From positions 77,261,168 to 77,325,167 of the forward strand of contig OX235270.1 of assembly GCA_944472135.2 (NCBI GenBank): a stretch of DNA of 64,000 nt, read 5' to 3'. The translations under genes were made by a program, and so were the position numbers. Shown one piece after another: positions 1-11,366 of the stretch. The notes beneath the pieces are model-generated. The model worked only from the letters and a program-made list of their open reading frames with translations. It was not told the origin of the DNA and ran no database searches. Positions within the stretch are counted from its first letter, which is position 1; every line of letters begins with the position of its first letter. This DNA is from Trichobilharzia regenti (Eukaryota > Platyhelminthes > Trematoda > Strigeidida > Schistosomatidae).

Positions 1-939
1 GACAATAGTAGGCATAACTTAGGCACTGCATTCGAGTCCCAGTTCTTATACGGTTACGTGTATTCGAAAGTATTGCATTACTAATGTTTCACTTAAAGCG
101 TGATGTCAATCCATATGACTGAGGCTGTTAACATGTAGCGTTAATTAAAGTCTACACCAGACGAATTATTGAATTCGTTGAGCTTTAGCAATCGTATTTA
201 GATTTAGCTTACACTAAAATATGCAACCAATTACTTCGTCAGTTCTTATTAATAAGTCATGTCTGCATCTAGTCATCATGACAAATATATCTGCACTCAG
301 ATATAATAAGAAAGGTCTGGTAAGCAGGATATTAAATGTATTTAATGAAAAATAATAACAAGCAAATGTCTTTACGCAGTCGTTTGTCGTAATAATTTGG
401 GCTATTTCGAATCTCTGTGACCGGATTGACTGACGTTACCGGATATCTACAAATAAGTAAACAAAGTGTTTTTTAAATCGCTGAAGTAAGAAAGAAGTAA
501 TATCAAAGTTAAACGCTTTATATTTGCCTACCTTTGCTGAAAATGGTTCATTCTCCTTTCTCATTCTTTGTTCATGGCAGCATTCTTCCGGGGTTTTCAT
601 TGCCACACACATTATTCACCTTCTAAAGGATAGCAGCAAGCATATAATAATAATTTCATATTTCGTATAAACCAATGTTTACAAAGAATGCATGTCATTT
701 CTATAGACGCAATAAGTTATGTTATAAACTGCAATCGTGAAGTATCATAAATTATGAGAGTTAAATTATAAACCCTTAACAATGAACACTGTACATTTGG
801 CTAAGTGCTATGTCCTTGGAATGTGAGTATATATTTGCAATGTTTAATGCAAACCATATTGGTGTAAGGATAGAAAATATGACGTTTTCCATGAAAATAC
901 AACTTTGTTCAAAAACTGGTGCTGTTGTGTTTCTAATAA
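1..939. other. Outer left flank, no gene seen
   Basis: No coding region is supported here. Bases about 780-939 resemble the reverse complement of about 62608-62770 at clearly lower identity (roughly 80% by eye) than the arms inside 940. The near-identical inverted repeat therefore stops here, inside a shared dispersed repeat. Bases 540-620 also resemble a stretch near 43460-43560 weakly, which suggests another old dispersed repeat. Confidence 0.5.
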
Positions 940-3137
940 AAGCAACCAAACTTTAAGCAAGCAACACATATGAACAAAGAGTAGGTTTTACTTTAATAAA
1001 GGGCTAGGTAGTTAAGATAAAACAGAGTATAATAGTGCGTAAATAAAAAGATTATTGTGGGGTAGATAAGTGATATTTCAGAGAGAAGTGAATTCAAAGA
1101 TCTGGAAGATTAGAACCCGTAGGACAAGCTGACCTGTAAGATGTCTCACGAATTTCTGTAGGGCCCATAGTGTAGCCTCTTGACAAGAAGCTGAATAGGT
1201 TTGTAGATGGTAGGAGCGAAAGTATTTTGAAAAGAATTTTGATTTGTGTAATCCTTATTGTTTTTGCCAAGGATCTAGACTCATTTTTAATTCTCAAGTT
1301 GTCAAAAGATGCATGTTGCTGTCATACAGGTTGGAGCGATTCACACTTGTGACCACTACCACATCTGCTGAACAGCAAGCGCCACTCTCCCTCCTGTTTT
1401 AATGCTAGGCTGAGATTTTTGCAATAACTGTAGTTGTAGCACTGCATTGCTTTGAGCCCGCCTCAATCATACAGTATGCTATAGATTATTAGCTTTCATG
1501 ACAAATCCTCCCCATTATGTCACCAGATACATTGGTATCTGATACTAATACCTTAGCAGTATCGCCTTTATACATGCGTGCATATCTATAAGTATTTGTT
1601 AGGAACGACTAGGAATTTGAGTTTACTTTAGGAAGTATAAAGTGTGGAATTAGCTAGTATTACGGCAACTAAGTTATAGTCTATTTAGCAGAGTGAAGTG
1701 GGTAGTGGAACAATTAATGACAAATTTGCGTAAAGTGATCCTGAGGAAAACAGCTGGTTAACAGAACTTGTTATGCTAAATTTTCATGACTGATTTTCAT
1801 AGCTGATCAGTAGATATGGTGGCGGTCACTAAGGTGAATCGCCCCATTCTGCAGGAACAGCAATATGCAATTTGATGGCTCGAGATTTTTCTGATTTTTC
1901 TGAGGGCTTAGATCCTTATCTTGAAAAAGATAATAATGAACGCCTAGACAGATCATGCTTCTGCCTTTAAACATATACCATTCGCTCAGCCTATTGTTGA
2001 GATGCGACCACGTGGGATGTGCACACATTTATGGGGCATCTTATAAACTAACTGGCTATCCATTGTCGGATCTTAAATACCACTTCACAATGTCTTATCA
2101 GATTCATTTTCTAATAACGTCTTTACTTGATCCTCATTATATTCCATTAAACCTAACATTTTATAGCTCTTTATGAATTCGATTCGACTTATTCTATTCC
2201 TATTCTCTGGAGGGTACGGTTGTGCACCAAATAGACAAGAAGGTATGAAATAAAAACAACTGGCTTGAAAATAATTGTACTAAAGATAAAAGTGGACATC
2301 GTGATAGTACGAATTATATGGGTAGCGTTATACATTGCAAATGAACGTTGTCGGCCTAGGGACTAACTAGTTTCCGATTCTTTGTCGTTTATAAAGGCGT
2401 TTAGTAATAATAATGATATATTGCACTTACTCATTTCTTTGCCCTTTAATGATTCACCTTAGCACTTTTACTCCCTGTAAAAGTTGTACTTACCTCAATA
2501 TTGGTTGGTTATCGTATGCCTACAACCACGCGATGAAAAGGAAACGAAGTCGACTTTCCCGCTCAACCTGGAGGACAACTGTACAATTCAATAACTATAC
2601 GGCCTGGTTCAGACAATGAGTGTAATTACATATATATATATCAAATATTTAACTGTTGAAACATTATTAACTTGTAGACAATTTAAGATTTGACATTATA
2701 ACATTCTTGATCGTGCCAGTAAAAATGGCATGCATTTTCATGTAAATTTACACGTTTATACGAAAATACACTTTATCATATGGTATGCGTCAGACATTGA
2801 AAAGCAAACCCTCAACTTATGTTATTTTAGAAACACTGCGAAATATGTAATATTATACATTTTAGAAAGGTATATAACAAAAGGTAGTTATTAACTGAGT
2901 AAAGTAATCTCGACACAAAAAATAGCAGTGTATTATTGACTGTATATATATGTCAAATATTAAAAGGTATGGTTGCTAATATAATTGCTTCTGGAGTCAC
3001 CTATAATAACACAACTTATTGAAGATTATCGAGGATGTAAAATGGGTAAATTATTTAGACGTTCGCTGCGTAAGTCGTAGAGTGGAGTTATATGTAAGTG
3101 ACTACACTGAAGACTGAACCGGCTTTCATTTACCATT
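940..3137. other. Gene-poor outer arm sequence (mirror 60410-62607)
   Basis: No protein of known type is supported. Short open frames exist (such as 1094-1297 minus), but none shows a recognisable domain. A stretch near 1330-1400 resembles 36420-36500 in the 2.1-kb insertion, with a shared run of pyrimidine-rich text around a CATCTGCTGAA-like word, so it is probably an old dispersed repeat. A short TA microsatellite lies near 2630. Confidence 0.45.
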
Positions 3138-3494
3138 CTACCAACAGTTTTGGTCTTTTAGACGAGCTAGGGTGAACATGTTAATGTGTCTTTCCAGGCT
3201 CTGATTCAACTCATAGGGGTTTTCACAACATCTAATTTCAGGTGGTAGTTGGTTCCAAGGAGTACAATATTTACTGGTGAAAAAGTTTGCTCTAATGGAT
3301 TTCCTGTGGGTATCCACCTTGAGAAGGTGGTCGTGATTTCGCAGCTGATGTGATTTGATATTTCCCCACGTTATGGATGAGTTACTGTAACAATGTTTTC
3401 TAATAACTCTGAAAAGTAGGAATAAGTTGCACTTCACTCTCCTTAACCATAGGGGTTCTGATTTCAGTCGTATACACCTGTCAACATATTCCAC
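3138..3494 (-). pseudogene. CR1-like LINE ORF2, C-terminal fragment (left copy)
   Basis: The 118-codon frame resembles the C-terminal tail of the LINE-A and LINE-B ORF2 proteins. It has a basic LRxEPLWLRR-like segment near its start, a middle with LRNHDHLLKV and RANFFTSKY, and a WNQLPPEIR motif matching WNRLPANVR at the end of LINE-B. The endonuclease and reverse transcriptase upstream are missing, so this is a 5'-truncated relic. Minus-strand sequence before it can be read on for a few codons and then decays. The mirrored copy differs by one residue (F to I in RANFF). Confidence 0.7.
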
Positions 3495-3995
3495 TTGTTG
3501 GTCGATTCCTATTTTGAGTTTCGTGAGGAAATTCTGAACACTTTCGACATTTTGTCAGGCCATAGACCTTAGGCTACTACATAGGAGGGTACAATTCAAA
3601 GTTTTGGGCGAATACATGTCTTATATATACACACATATGTTCAGCTAATCTTGCTTCTTGAGTGTCTTGCCTTGTCTTCCTACCATTGTGAACTATTCCA
3701 CAGGAAGCTCCTTCAACGCTTCTTAATTCTGCGTCCGCTAACAGCGACTGGACTCGGAGAAAACACTACTGATAGTCTCGTACAACCATACCGTCTGTTT
3801 TGGTTGAAGTACTCAAAAATGTTATCTTTCGCCAAACAGAACAGACATCACTAGACAGAACTCTGACATTCATGCGAGACCTACATATGGTTATTTACTT
3901 GACCCCTCCGGTTAATCCAATTTACGGCTGTTGGGAGATACTTTGATTACGTTCCGGGGATTTATAAGTGTGGGGATAGGGATTGGTAAGTTTAT
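3495..3995. other. No gene seen (mirror 59552-60052)
   Basis: Nothing recognisable beyond a short run of decayed LINE sequence next to the fragment at 3138-3494. A 67-codon frame at 3651-3854 has no family features and is probably chance. Confidence 0.4.
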
Positions 3996-4363
3996 TGGTA
4001 ATTTAGTTGAACATTGAAAGGTCAATTCATGGTTATTTGCTCAAACCCAAATCCTTCATAATTTTCCCGGGTCATCAGTCTGACAGTCATCGTCTCATAG
4101 TTCACCGTTCAGAGGGAAGATTGAAAAACTCTCAGAAGTAATATCGTGATTTATAGTTGTAATATTTGTTCTTGGACCTTACGCTGTAAAAGCAGTATTG
4201 CTTGTTGTATGTTGATCTTAAAATAAAGAACTCTTCAGTCGCCAAAGAGTGTTTTGGTTTTCACTTCGGTTAATCTTAAGGGTTTCTGAAAAACTTCGAG
4301 GGACAGCGTGAGGCCCAGCGTAGCAGGAGCTGGTCATTAACGGTTTATGAGCCTTGACTGACA
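3996..4363 (+). mobile_element. Diverged solo BEL/Pao LTR (left copy)
   Basis: This 368-bp block aligns along its whole length with the BEL LTRs in this window. Shared blocks include TCAATTCATGGTT, GACAGTCATCGTCTCAT, a GTAATATTTGTTC block, AATAAAGAA, GTTTTGGTTTT and the terminal TGACTGACA. It starts as TGGTAAT rather than TGTCAAT. No matching 5-bp target duplication is visible and no BEL coding sequence follows. It is therefore an old solo LTR of a different subfamily from BEL1. Confidence 0.75.
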
Positions 4364-5433
4364 ATTGCCTTATGCATTCGCGTCTTTTCATGTTTCCTAT
4401 CTACACGTAACTGACTGCATTTTGTACACAGTAAAGGAAGAGTTTTATCAAAAGCCTGTTGAAAATAAAGACTAACTTCAAAAATCAGGAGATATTACCT
4501 GTCCTGGTGACGTTCATCATCAAATCAACGACGGACTGAAATAAATCACATATCACTGTGGTAGTGATGGTTTAATATAAGACTGTAAAGTTAGCATACG
4601 CTTCTAGCACACTTTATTCCGTGCACATATAGACCTACAATTGAATGTACCTATAAAACGAGGAGCCATGAAACCTTTGAGCATTCTACTTGATGCGAAC
4701 ACTGAATCTCTATTCGAGGAAGAAACGGCTAGATGCGTCTTTAAGATTGAAATCCTGAGGAAAGCTGGCATAATATCCGGTCGACCGTATACACAGTGGT
4801 AAAGGTCACTGGTAACTTTAGAAGTAAGGTTAATAAATGCCAGTAGATGTCTTTTGCTATTTTTGAACTGATTGACGCAGGAGGACTGGTTCCGGCAGGC
4901 TCTTAACATGACGAGGAGCAAAACCTACTTAAATGCAAGCTGTCTGAAAGTTTCTACAGCGACCGTGAACAGTAGTGGTTGACAAAAGTGAAAGAGATGA
5001 AAAGGCATCGACGCAGCTAAAGGTGTATTTGCCTTGGAATTAACACTGTCACGTGGAACTCACGCCAGTCCCAGTAGTCATCCATCTTCAAATCATCAAG
5101 TTCCTCTTAGCTCCTTGAAGAATTATTTGTGTCTATGAAGCATGTGTGAGCTGAACTTATAACCACTTATTATTACACAGTTTATCCAAAAGGGTTTTAT
5201 GGCGTGTCAATGGACGTGAACACTGAACGTTTGTTCTAGTAACTTGTAGCCATTGGTGGGCAACTCGAAGGCGCGAATAGTTTGATCGTGTACAAATTCG
5301 GCGAAAGCGATCAAAAACGAATAAATGTACTTCAGAATTTTGTATAAATTATTTGTTTATAGACTTGTACTGTTCTCTACTTTAATTGCCAAACAATATA
5401 ACTTCCTTCTTACAATACTGATGTTTTGCAGTT
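4364..5433. other. Gene-poor stretch with a possible LINE fragment (mirror 58114-59183)
   Basis: Apart from the tentative fragment at 4604-4921, nothing is recognisable. The stretch ends directly at the BEL1 5' LTR. Confidence 0.4.
4604..4921 (-). pseudogene. Possible RTE-type LINE 5' fragment (left copy)
   Basis: This is a 105-codon frame on the minus strand. Near its end is RFIGTFNCRSI, which resembles the start of the endonuclease domain of RTE-like LINEs (an IGTFNxRS block). The frame stops 8 codons later and nothing downstream continues the domain. It is therefore either a small fragment of such an element or a chance match. The mirrored frame in the right arm is identical, which only reflects the palindrome. 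Function is not claimed. Confidence 0.3.
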
Positions 5434-5791
5434 TGCCAATGTAGTTGAAGATTGAACGATCAATTCATGGTTGTTTGCTCAAAACCAACTTCCCCAATTT
5501 TCGCGGAGGCATCAACACGACAGTCATCGTCTCATCGGTCGCTGTTCAGAAAGAAGTCAGGAGAAAACTGTCAGAAGTAATATTGTGATTTATCATCGTA
5601 ATATTTGTTCATAGAACTTTGTTGTATATTGGCTATATGTTGGTGTTAGAATAAATAATTCTCGAGTCGCCAAACTGGGTTCTGGTTTTTGCGTCCGTTC
5701 GTACTAAGCGTTTCTGAGAAGCTACCAGGAACAGCGTGAGTCCCAGAGTAACAAGAGCTAGTCATTAACGGTTTACGAGACGTGGCTGACA
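5434..5791 (+). mobile_element. BEL1 5' LTR (left copy)
   Basis: This 358-bp LTR starts TGCCAATGTAG, one base off the TGTCAATG start seen in other copies, and ends GTGGCTGACA. It contains an AATAAATAATTC block, probably the polyadenylation region, and the GTTTTTGCGTCCGTT block shared by all BEL LTRs here. BEL1 gag follows about 150 bp downstream. The matching 3' LTR is not next to pol, because LINE-A is inserted right after the pol stop codon. Confidence 0.85.
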
Positions 5792-5938
5792 GTTTCTAAC
5801 GGCTTGGAGTCAGTTTCTGTCGATATCTGACAGTTGGTGACAGTTTGGATAGTCACCATTCATCTTTCCTGGTGCCGGCCAAGTCCTCTTTGAACAAGCA
5901 ATATCTGGAACGTTTTTGGAATTGGGTCAAGTTCAGCA

Positions 5939-6540
5939 ATGCCTGGGTCAAAGAAGGGACAGAGCGTCTTGGATGCAAACAGGAAAACAAGTCATGGTGA
6001 CCTGTTTGTTACTTGTAACGATGTGTCTGATGTTAAGCATGACATGGTTGATGTTACTGTTTCGCCGTTCAGGGATAATAGGAATATCAAACTCCCTAAA
6101 TTTGAACCACGGTGTTTCGATGGTAGCCCAGCTGATTATTTACAGTTTGTAAAGGAGTTTCAGATCATGATAAGTAGTTTCTATTGAATGATGAAATGAA
6201 GTTAATGTATTTGATGAGGTATTGCACTGGAGTTGCTTCAAGAGCTATGGAGTGCTGTAAGCTCATTCCCCCTAATGAGTGATACGCTGAGGTTATGAGC
6301 ATATTACGTCAAAGGTTTGGAAGACTTACAATGATTGTAAGGAACGTATTCGAACCTGTCAAAGGTAACGGTAGTCAACTACAAGATGACTCCAAGGCAC
6401 TTACTGAGTTTTGGATAATCTGATGACTTACAAGAATACCTTGATTTCTATGAATTGCATGAGTGACCGTAACTCGAGTTTTACACTAGAAGTAATAGCA
6501 AGACGCCTACCTACTCGACTGCAAAGGAAGTGGGTGAAGA
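5939..6540 (+). pseudogene. BEL1 gag pseudogene (left copy)
   Basis: The gag-like protein of a BEL/Pao element forms the particle that packages the RNA. It starts at MPGSKKGQSV, in the same context as BEL2 and BEL3. The segment KLPKFEPRCFDGSPADYLQF is the conserved start of the DUF1759-type domain found upstream of Pao proteases. Damage seen against BEL2: a one-base deletion near 6181, a GGA to TGA change near 6278, and another one-base deletion near 6411. After RRLPTRLQRKWVK the frame runs directly into reverse transcriptase sequence near 6540, so the C-terminal half of gag, the protease and the start of RT have been deleted. Confidence 0.85.
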
Positions 6541-9500
6541 TAAGCTCTCATATAGAGGAAATTTCCTACAAGTGAAGGTGCCAGAGAGCGACAGAGATCA
6601 CTTAAGGTTCTTGTGGTTTGATGACGGTCCTTGTGGTAAGGTGTCAGAATATAGGATGACAGTCCATCCATTTGGAGCCACGTCCTCCCCGGTTTGTGCT
6701 AATTTTGCTCTACGAAAGGCAGTGTCCACACTTGGTTCTAATGATTTGCTGGATGTCATAGACTGTTGCTTCTACGTGGATGATTGTTTGGCCTCCTTCG
6801 ATGATGATAAGTCTGCAGTTAGATTTGCAACAAGCATTACTGAAGTGTTAGCTAAGGCCGGCTTTCGTCTAACTAAGTGGGTCTCGAACAGCCTAGACGT
6901 TTTGAAGCATATAGTTCCAGAAGACAGAGCACCTACTGTACGAGATTTGCCTGTTGATACTCTACCAGTTGAACGCACATTAGGTATGCGATGGGATGTG
7001 AACTGTGATACCTTTGGGTTTAGTGTTGGTGATATTGATAGCCAGTTACTCGGAGAGGTGTGCTCTCTGTGTTATCGTCCATGTTTGACCCACTTGGATT
7101 AGTAGCACCTTATCTACTTCCGGCTAGGAGGTTATTTCAAGAGACATGCAGGAAAACGTTACAGTGGGATGAACCATTAAGTGGAAGGCAGAGAGAAGAG
7201 TGGAAGGGGTGGGTTAACAGTTTAAGAATGCTGAATCTACATTCCGTCTCACGTCCACTTGAGCCATCGAGAAATCATGATATAATTGACTTCCATTGTC
7301 AATGTAGTTGAAGATTGAACGATCAATTCATGGTTGTTTGCTCAAAACCAACTTCCCCAATTTTCGCGGAGGCATCAACACGACAGTCATCGTCTCATCG
7401 GTCGCTGTTCAGAAAGAAGTAAGCAATAAACCGTCAGAAACCTTAGTAAAATATTTTTTTATATGTTGGTGTTACAATAAAGAATTCCCAAGCGGCCAAT
7501 CGGTGTTTTGGTTTTTGCGTCCGTTATTACTAAGCGTTTCTGAAAAACTTCAAGGAACAGCGTGGGCCCGAACGTAGCAAGAGCTGGGCTTCAACGGTTT
7601 ACGAGACGTGGCTGACATCCATGTTTTTTCTGATGGCTCTGAGGTTGGATTTGGTGCAGCCGTATACATCAGAACCACCTTAAGGGATGATATAGATGTT
7701 AGCCTAGTGATGGGTAAATCTAGAGTTGCACCTCTAAAGACGGTTTCGATTCCGAGATTAGAACTTACTGCAGCCTTACTAGCTGCGCAGTTATTCACAA
7801 CGATGTGTAAAGAGTTGGATTACCCCAAGTATCCCGTGACGTTTTGGACTGATTCGATGTCTGTGATATATCATATACGCAACGAGTCAGCAAGATATGC
7901 ATGTTTTTTAGCTAACAGAGCACCTCAAATTCGTGAACTAACAACTGTTGAACAGTGGAAGTACGTACCGTCTGGAAAAACTCCAGCTGGTCTAGCCTCG
8001 CGAGGAGTCATTGATATGAATGTGGTCAAAATTAAGTGGTGGAAAGGTCCAGAGTTCTTGCTAAGGGCTGATAGTATGTGGCCTCGTAGAGAAGATGAAC
8101 CGCCGATAAACGAGTGTGTCTTGGAGTTGAAGACAAGTGTCAGTTTGACATCTGCTCAAAAAGGACATTCAGGTTTCCATTCACTTTTTAAATATTATTC
8201 TTCTTGGTACAAATTACTGAAAGCTGTTGCGTGGTTGACACGATATGTTACGTATTTAAAGGTCATGCATCTTGCAGGATACGAAAATATGAATGTGAGA
8301 CCTTTGAGAGTCGAAGATATCAGAAATGCAGAGTTAGCGATTTTGAGAGCTGCTCAGTGGGAAGCGTGGGGTGAGATTGCCAAGGAGGATAGTCCTGATT
8401 TCGCAGATTTCAAGGTGCGGTTAGATAGATTATCTCCCATAGTTTCCGAAGGGTTCGCTAGAGTTGGTGGACGTCTACAAATGTTAGAATCGTCATATGA
8501 GACCCGTCATCCGGCTTTATTACCTTGCTACCATCAAGTCACTGATCTCATTGTAAGACACTACCATGTCCTTGAAGGTCATTTGGGTACTTCGCAAGTA
8601 CTATAAAGTATTCGATGTAAGTTCTGGATAGTGAAGGGAGGTCCCGCTGTCCAGAAAATAATTGATAAGCTCATGGAATGTAAACTCCGAAATGCTGGTT
8701 CAGCACAGCAGATGATGGCACCACTGCCAGCGTGGCAAGCTTCTGAAGGGAATAATCCATTCGAGTAAGTTGGGGTGGATTTGTTCGGACCTTTTGTGGT
8801 AAAGAGAGGCAGAACCCTATGTAAAAGATACGACTGTTTATTCACCTGTTTGAAAATGAGAGCTGTGCATGTTGAGATGGTTCATACGTTAACTACTGAT
8901 TCATTCGTACCAGCATTACATAGATTTATAAATCGCCGGGGTGCACCGAAGATGATGTTCAGCGACAGAGGGACTAATTTTGTTGGCTGTTACGCCGAGC
9001 TTAAAGAGTACTTCGAAGGTTCCCAAACGAGAGTTCATGAAGAGTTACTGAAAAGGAACATCGAGTGGCACTTCAACCCACCACATGCCAGCCATAGAGG
9101 TGGGCTATGGGAAAGACTTATAGGAATTATCAAGCGTATTTTAAGCTCCATAACTAAAATCCAGAGTTTGAATGACGAAACGTTGGAGACATTTTTTTTC
9201 AGGCTGAACGAATATTAAATGACCGGCCGTTATCACCTGTGAGGGACGACGTCAAGGATTTCGATGTGTTAGCCCCAAATAAATTATTGTTATTGAGAGG
9301 CAACCCTGGCATAGAGGACTCAAGCAGGGAAGGAATACCTACGATTAAAAGATGGGAACAAGCCAGGCACATGAAAGATGTATTTTGGAAAGATGATAAA
9401 GGAGTATGTTCTAACACTGCAAACCAGAGACAAGTGGAAAAAGTTGTGTCGAAACTTAAAGATTGGTGATATAGTATTAGTAGCAGATAAATGTGCCACA

Positions 9501-9773
9501 GGTAGGTGGCCTTTAGGAGTGGTAGTAAGGCTACACTGTAGTGGTGATGGATTGGTGAGAACGGTTGAGGTGAGAACAAATTATGACATGTTAGTGCGAG
9601 ATGTTAGAAAACTGTGTCTACTAAAAGGTGCTGAGAGTCGAGAGTCGGAGGATGAACCACTAGACGATTTTCCAACCTTAGGCGTCAACCTCTCTCTGTA
9701 TCGCGGTCGTTCAACGTTTGCGTTACATTTTTACATTACACCCTATCGCAAGCCAGAAACTACAAACATATAA
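6541..9773 (+). pseudogene. BEL1 pol pseudogene, RT to DUF5641 (left copy)
   Basis: This is the Pao-type polyprotein that copies and integrates the element. In order: partial reverse transcriptase with FYVDDCLASF (6541-7060); the Pao-specific SMFDPLGLVAPYLLP segment after a frameshift near 7070; an RNase H-like part with HVFSDGSEVGFGAAV, FWTDSMSVIYH and PAGLASRG (from about 7620); an integrase with VDLFGPF, SDRGTNFVG and GGLWERLIG, the three acidic catalytic positions (8775-9180); and a C-terminal DUF5641-like part with DIVLVADK and ATGRWPLGVV. Breaks: a nested solo LTR (7297-7617), frameshifts near 8606 and in an eight-T run at 9192-9199, a stop near 8766, and a frameshift near 9400. A purine-rich AAGGTCGGGGTGGA follows the stop codon, where a polypurine tract is expected. 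Confidence 0.9.
7297..7617 (+). mobile_element. Nested solo BEL LTR in BEL1 pol, TSD TCCAT (left copy)
   Basis: A 321-bp LTR (TGTCAATG to GGCTGACA) interrupts the BEL1 pol frame. TCCAT precedes it at 7292-7296 and follows it at 7618-7622, a perfect 5-bp target duplication. Removing the LTR and one TSD joins the RNase H-like frame without a break. It is shorter than other BEL LTRs here because of an internal deletion around 7440. It is present in both arms, so it predates the arm duplication. Confidence 0.92.
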
Positions 9774-9784
9774 AGGTCGGGGTG

Positions 9785-10457
9785 GACAAAACAGTCGTAG
9801 AAAGGCGCGTATACAACTATCTCGTTAAGACTAATTGTGAAATGGGTAATAGTACATTGCAAGCAGCCATTATTGCCAACCCTGTGAAAGATACAGTAGA
9901 CCCCACCGCATCACCTCTCTCAAAACACAGAATTATCCCATCAGAGTGCAACACCGGCCGAGAGGCCACTAGACTGTAACCAAATAAATAACAAAACCAT
10001 ACCACCTATCACCGCAGAATCTAAAATGCCACTAAATAACCCCAGAACAAAAGTCACAACCCCCCGAAATTCGACATTGTCCTCTCCTAGCCATAACTCC
10101 ATTGCTAAAGATAAGGAAAATATGCCCCTAAATCATACCAACAAAAACAGTGGCAGCTTAAATAAGCCCACACTCTCCACGGTCAATAGTATTAGCACTC
10201 ACAACGTGCGAAATCGCACCATGGCACACACTAATATTCAATGTCACCCTCAATAGTACAAGTGGTAATAGTCAGAACTCGGTTATCAACAACTCAGGGT
10301 CTTCAGAATATGGCACACAAACAAATTTTGACCGGATATATGGTACAAGTCTGCTGGGAACTAACCCACAATGCAGTACACACGAAACTCACACAAGGAC
10401 ACAACTAGCATCAAACAATAAGTGGAATAATAAGCCATGGTCATCACAAGGATCTAA
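9785..10457 (+). pseudogene. LINE-A ORF1-like region (left copy)
   Basis: This is low-complexity coding-like sequence rich in Asn, Thr, Ser and Pro. It includes a 65-codon frame (9782-9979) and a 76-codon frame starting MPLNNPRTKVTT at 10026, followed by several stops. Its position upstream of a CR1-like ORF2 suggests the remains of ORF1, the RNA-binding partner protein. There is no clear motif, and it is not alignable by eye with the LINE-D ORF1. The equivalent right-arm sequence is split by BEL3 after the base matching 10002. Confidence 0.45.
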
Positions 10458-10753
10458 TCATTTTTTATCCCCCGCGTCCCTGTCAGCCTTGAAAAAACAG
10501 CTGGTAGGGATGTTGACACTCCTAAACCACTAGAGCTAGCTCCCTCCTTGTATGAAAACAGGAACGGTCTAGTGCACCTGTATCCATTAGGCACACTTGA
10601 CACTTGCACAAGTATAGGTCAAATAAAGAACCCTACCCACTTCTGTAACCTAACTAAAAATCTAAATTCCTTAGTCTATAGCAAATCCAGTACTCCAACT
10701 CCTAATTCTTCACCGAAAACAGCACACACCAACTCGATAGACATAGGTGAGCA
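10458..10753 (+). pseudogene. LINE-A ORF2 N-terminal piece (left copy)
   Basis: The frame opens after a TAA at 10455-10457 and runs without stops through segments such as LELAPSLYENRNG and SIDIGEH to the gypsy insertion. Reading on after the gypsy and its AGCA repeat at 25953 keeps the same frame (DAETPLNIG) into the endonuclease. These codons are therefore the N-terminal extension of ORF2. The domain content of the extension is unknown. Confidence 0.65.
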
Positions 10754-11212
10754 TGTGGAGTCCTCAAAAATAAACTTATCCAAATTTTACTACTATGGAA
10801 GAAATGAACACATTGTACATCACTTTGTTTTTACCATAAACTTTGTAGTTTGAACTTTACCTCGGGTTTTGAATAAACATATAGTTCTGCCTTCGACTCT
10901 CCGTCTTCTCCACCATCTCAACTGCCGTCGATCAATTTTAATCACCTGCTTTCTATTTCAAATTTTTGCAGGAGCACCGTAGTTCTTCCTGCGTACTTTG
11001 GTCGACCTCCGGCAACGTCAACATTGGAGAATTAGTACTAGAGCAGTCTTCCCGCAGCACCTGGAGTCTATTACGTTTATTGTGGACTTTGGATCTTTGT
11101 AAACCCAAGTAACCAAACTTTAATACATTCTTCCCGTAACTAAACTGATTTGGTACTTTATTTTCTATTTGAACTTGGGTAACTAAGCTAACAGAGTAAA
11201 AGGTCCACCACA
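10754..11212 (+). repeat. Gypsy 5' LTR (LTR1)
   Basis: 459 bp, from TGTGGAGTCC to GGTCCACCACA. It differs from LTR2 at four sites noted by eye: 10762 (C vs T), 10832 (T vs A), 10906 (T vs C) and 10926 (C vs A). AATAAACATATAG near 10871 is a likely polyadenylation signal region. The sequence after the LTR (AATGGGTGAGCCC) may hold the primer binding site, but no clear tRNA match could be established. Confidence 0.95.
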
Positions 11213-11366
11213 ATAATGGGTGAGCCCATTTCGAATCTTTTTTTATGGTTAACCCGTTTTTGAATCTTTTTGTTTCGATTTTCAACTCGTTTTGAACATT
11301 TTTGTTGCTATTTTTACCTTATAAACTCGCATTGCTTGAATTTTTGTTACCACAAGTTTTGCTGTT

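Noticed and set aside
1094..2619. Short open frames in the outer arm (60-75 codons)
   Set aside because: No domain, start context or similarity to other frames here. Their presence in both arms only reflects the palindrome, not selection.
5790..5900. TGGTGCCGGCC as a tRNA primer binding site of BEL1
   Set aside because: It lies about 75 bases from the LTR end rather than next to it. No tRNA match could be established.
7608..7650. Apparent start codon of a 332-codon protein in BEL1
   Set aside because: The first codons are LTR sequence; the real frame enters from upstream of the nested solo LTR.
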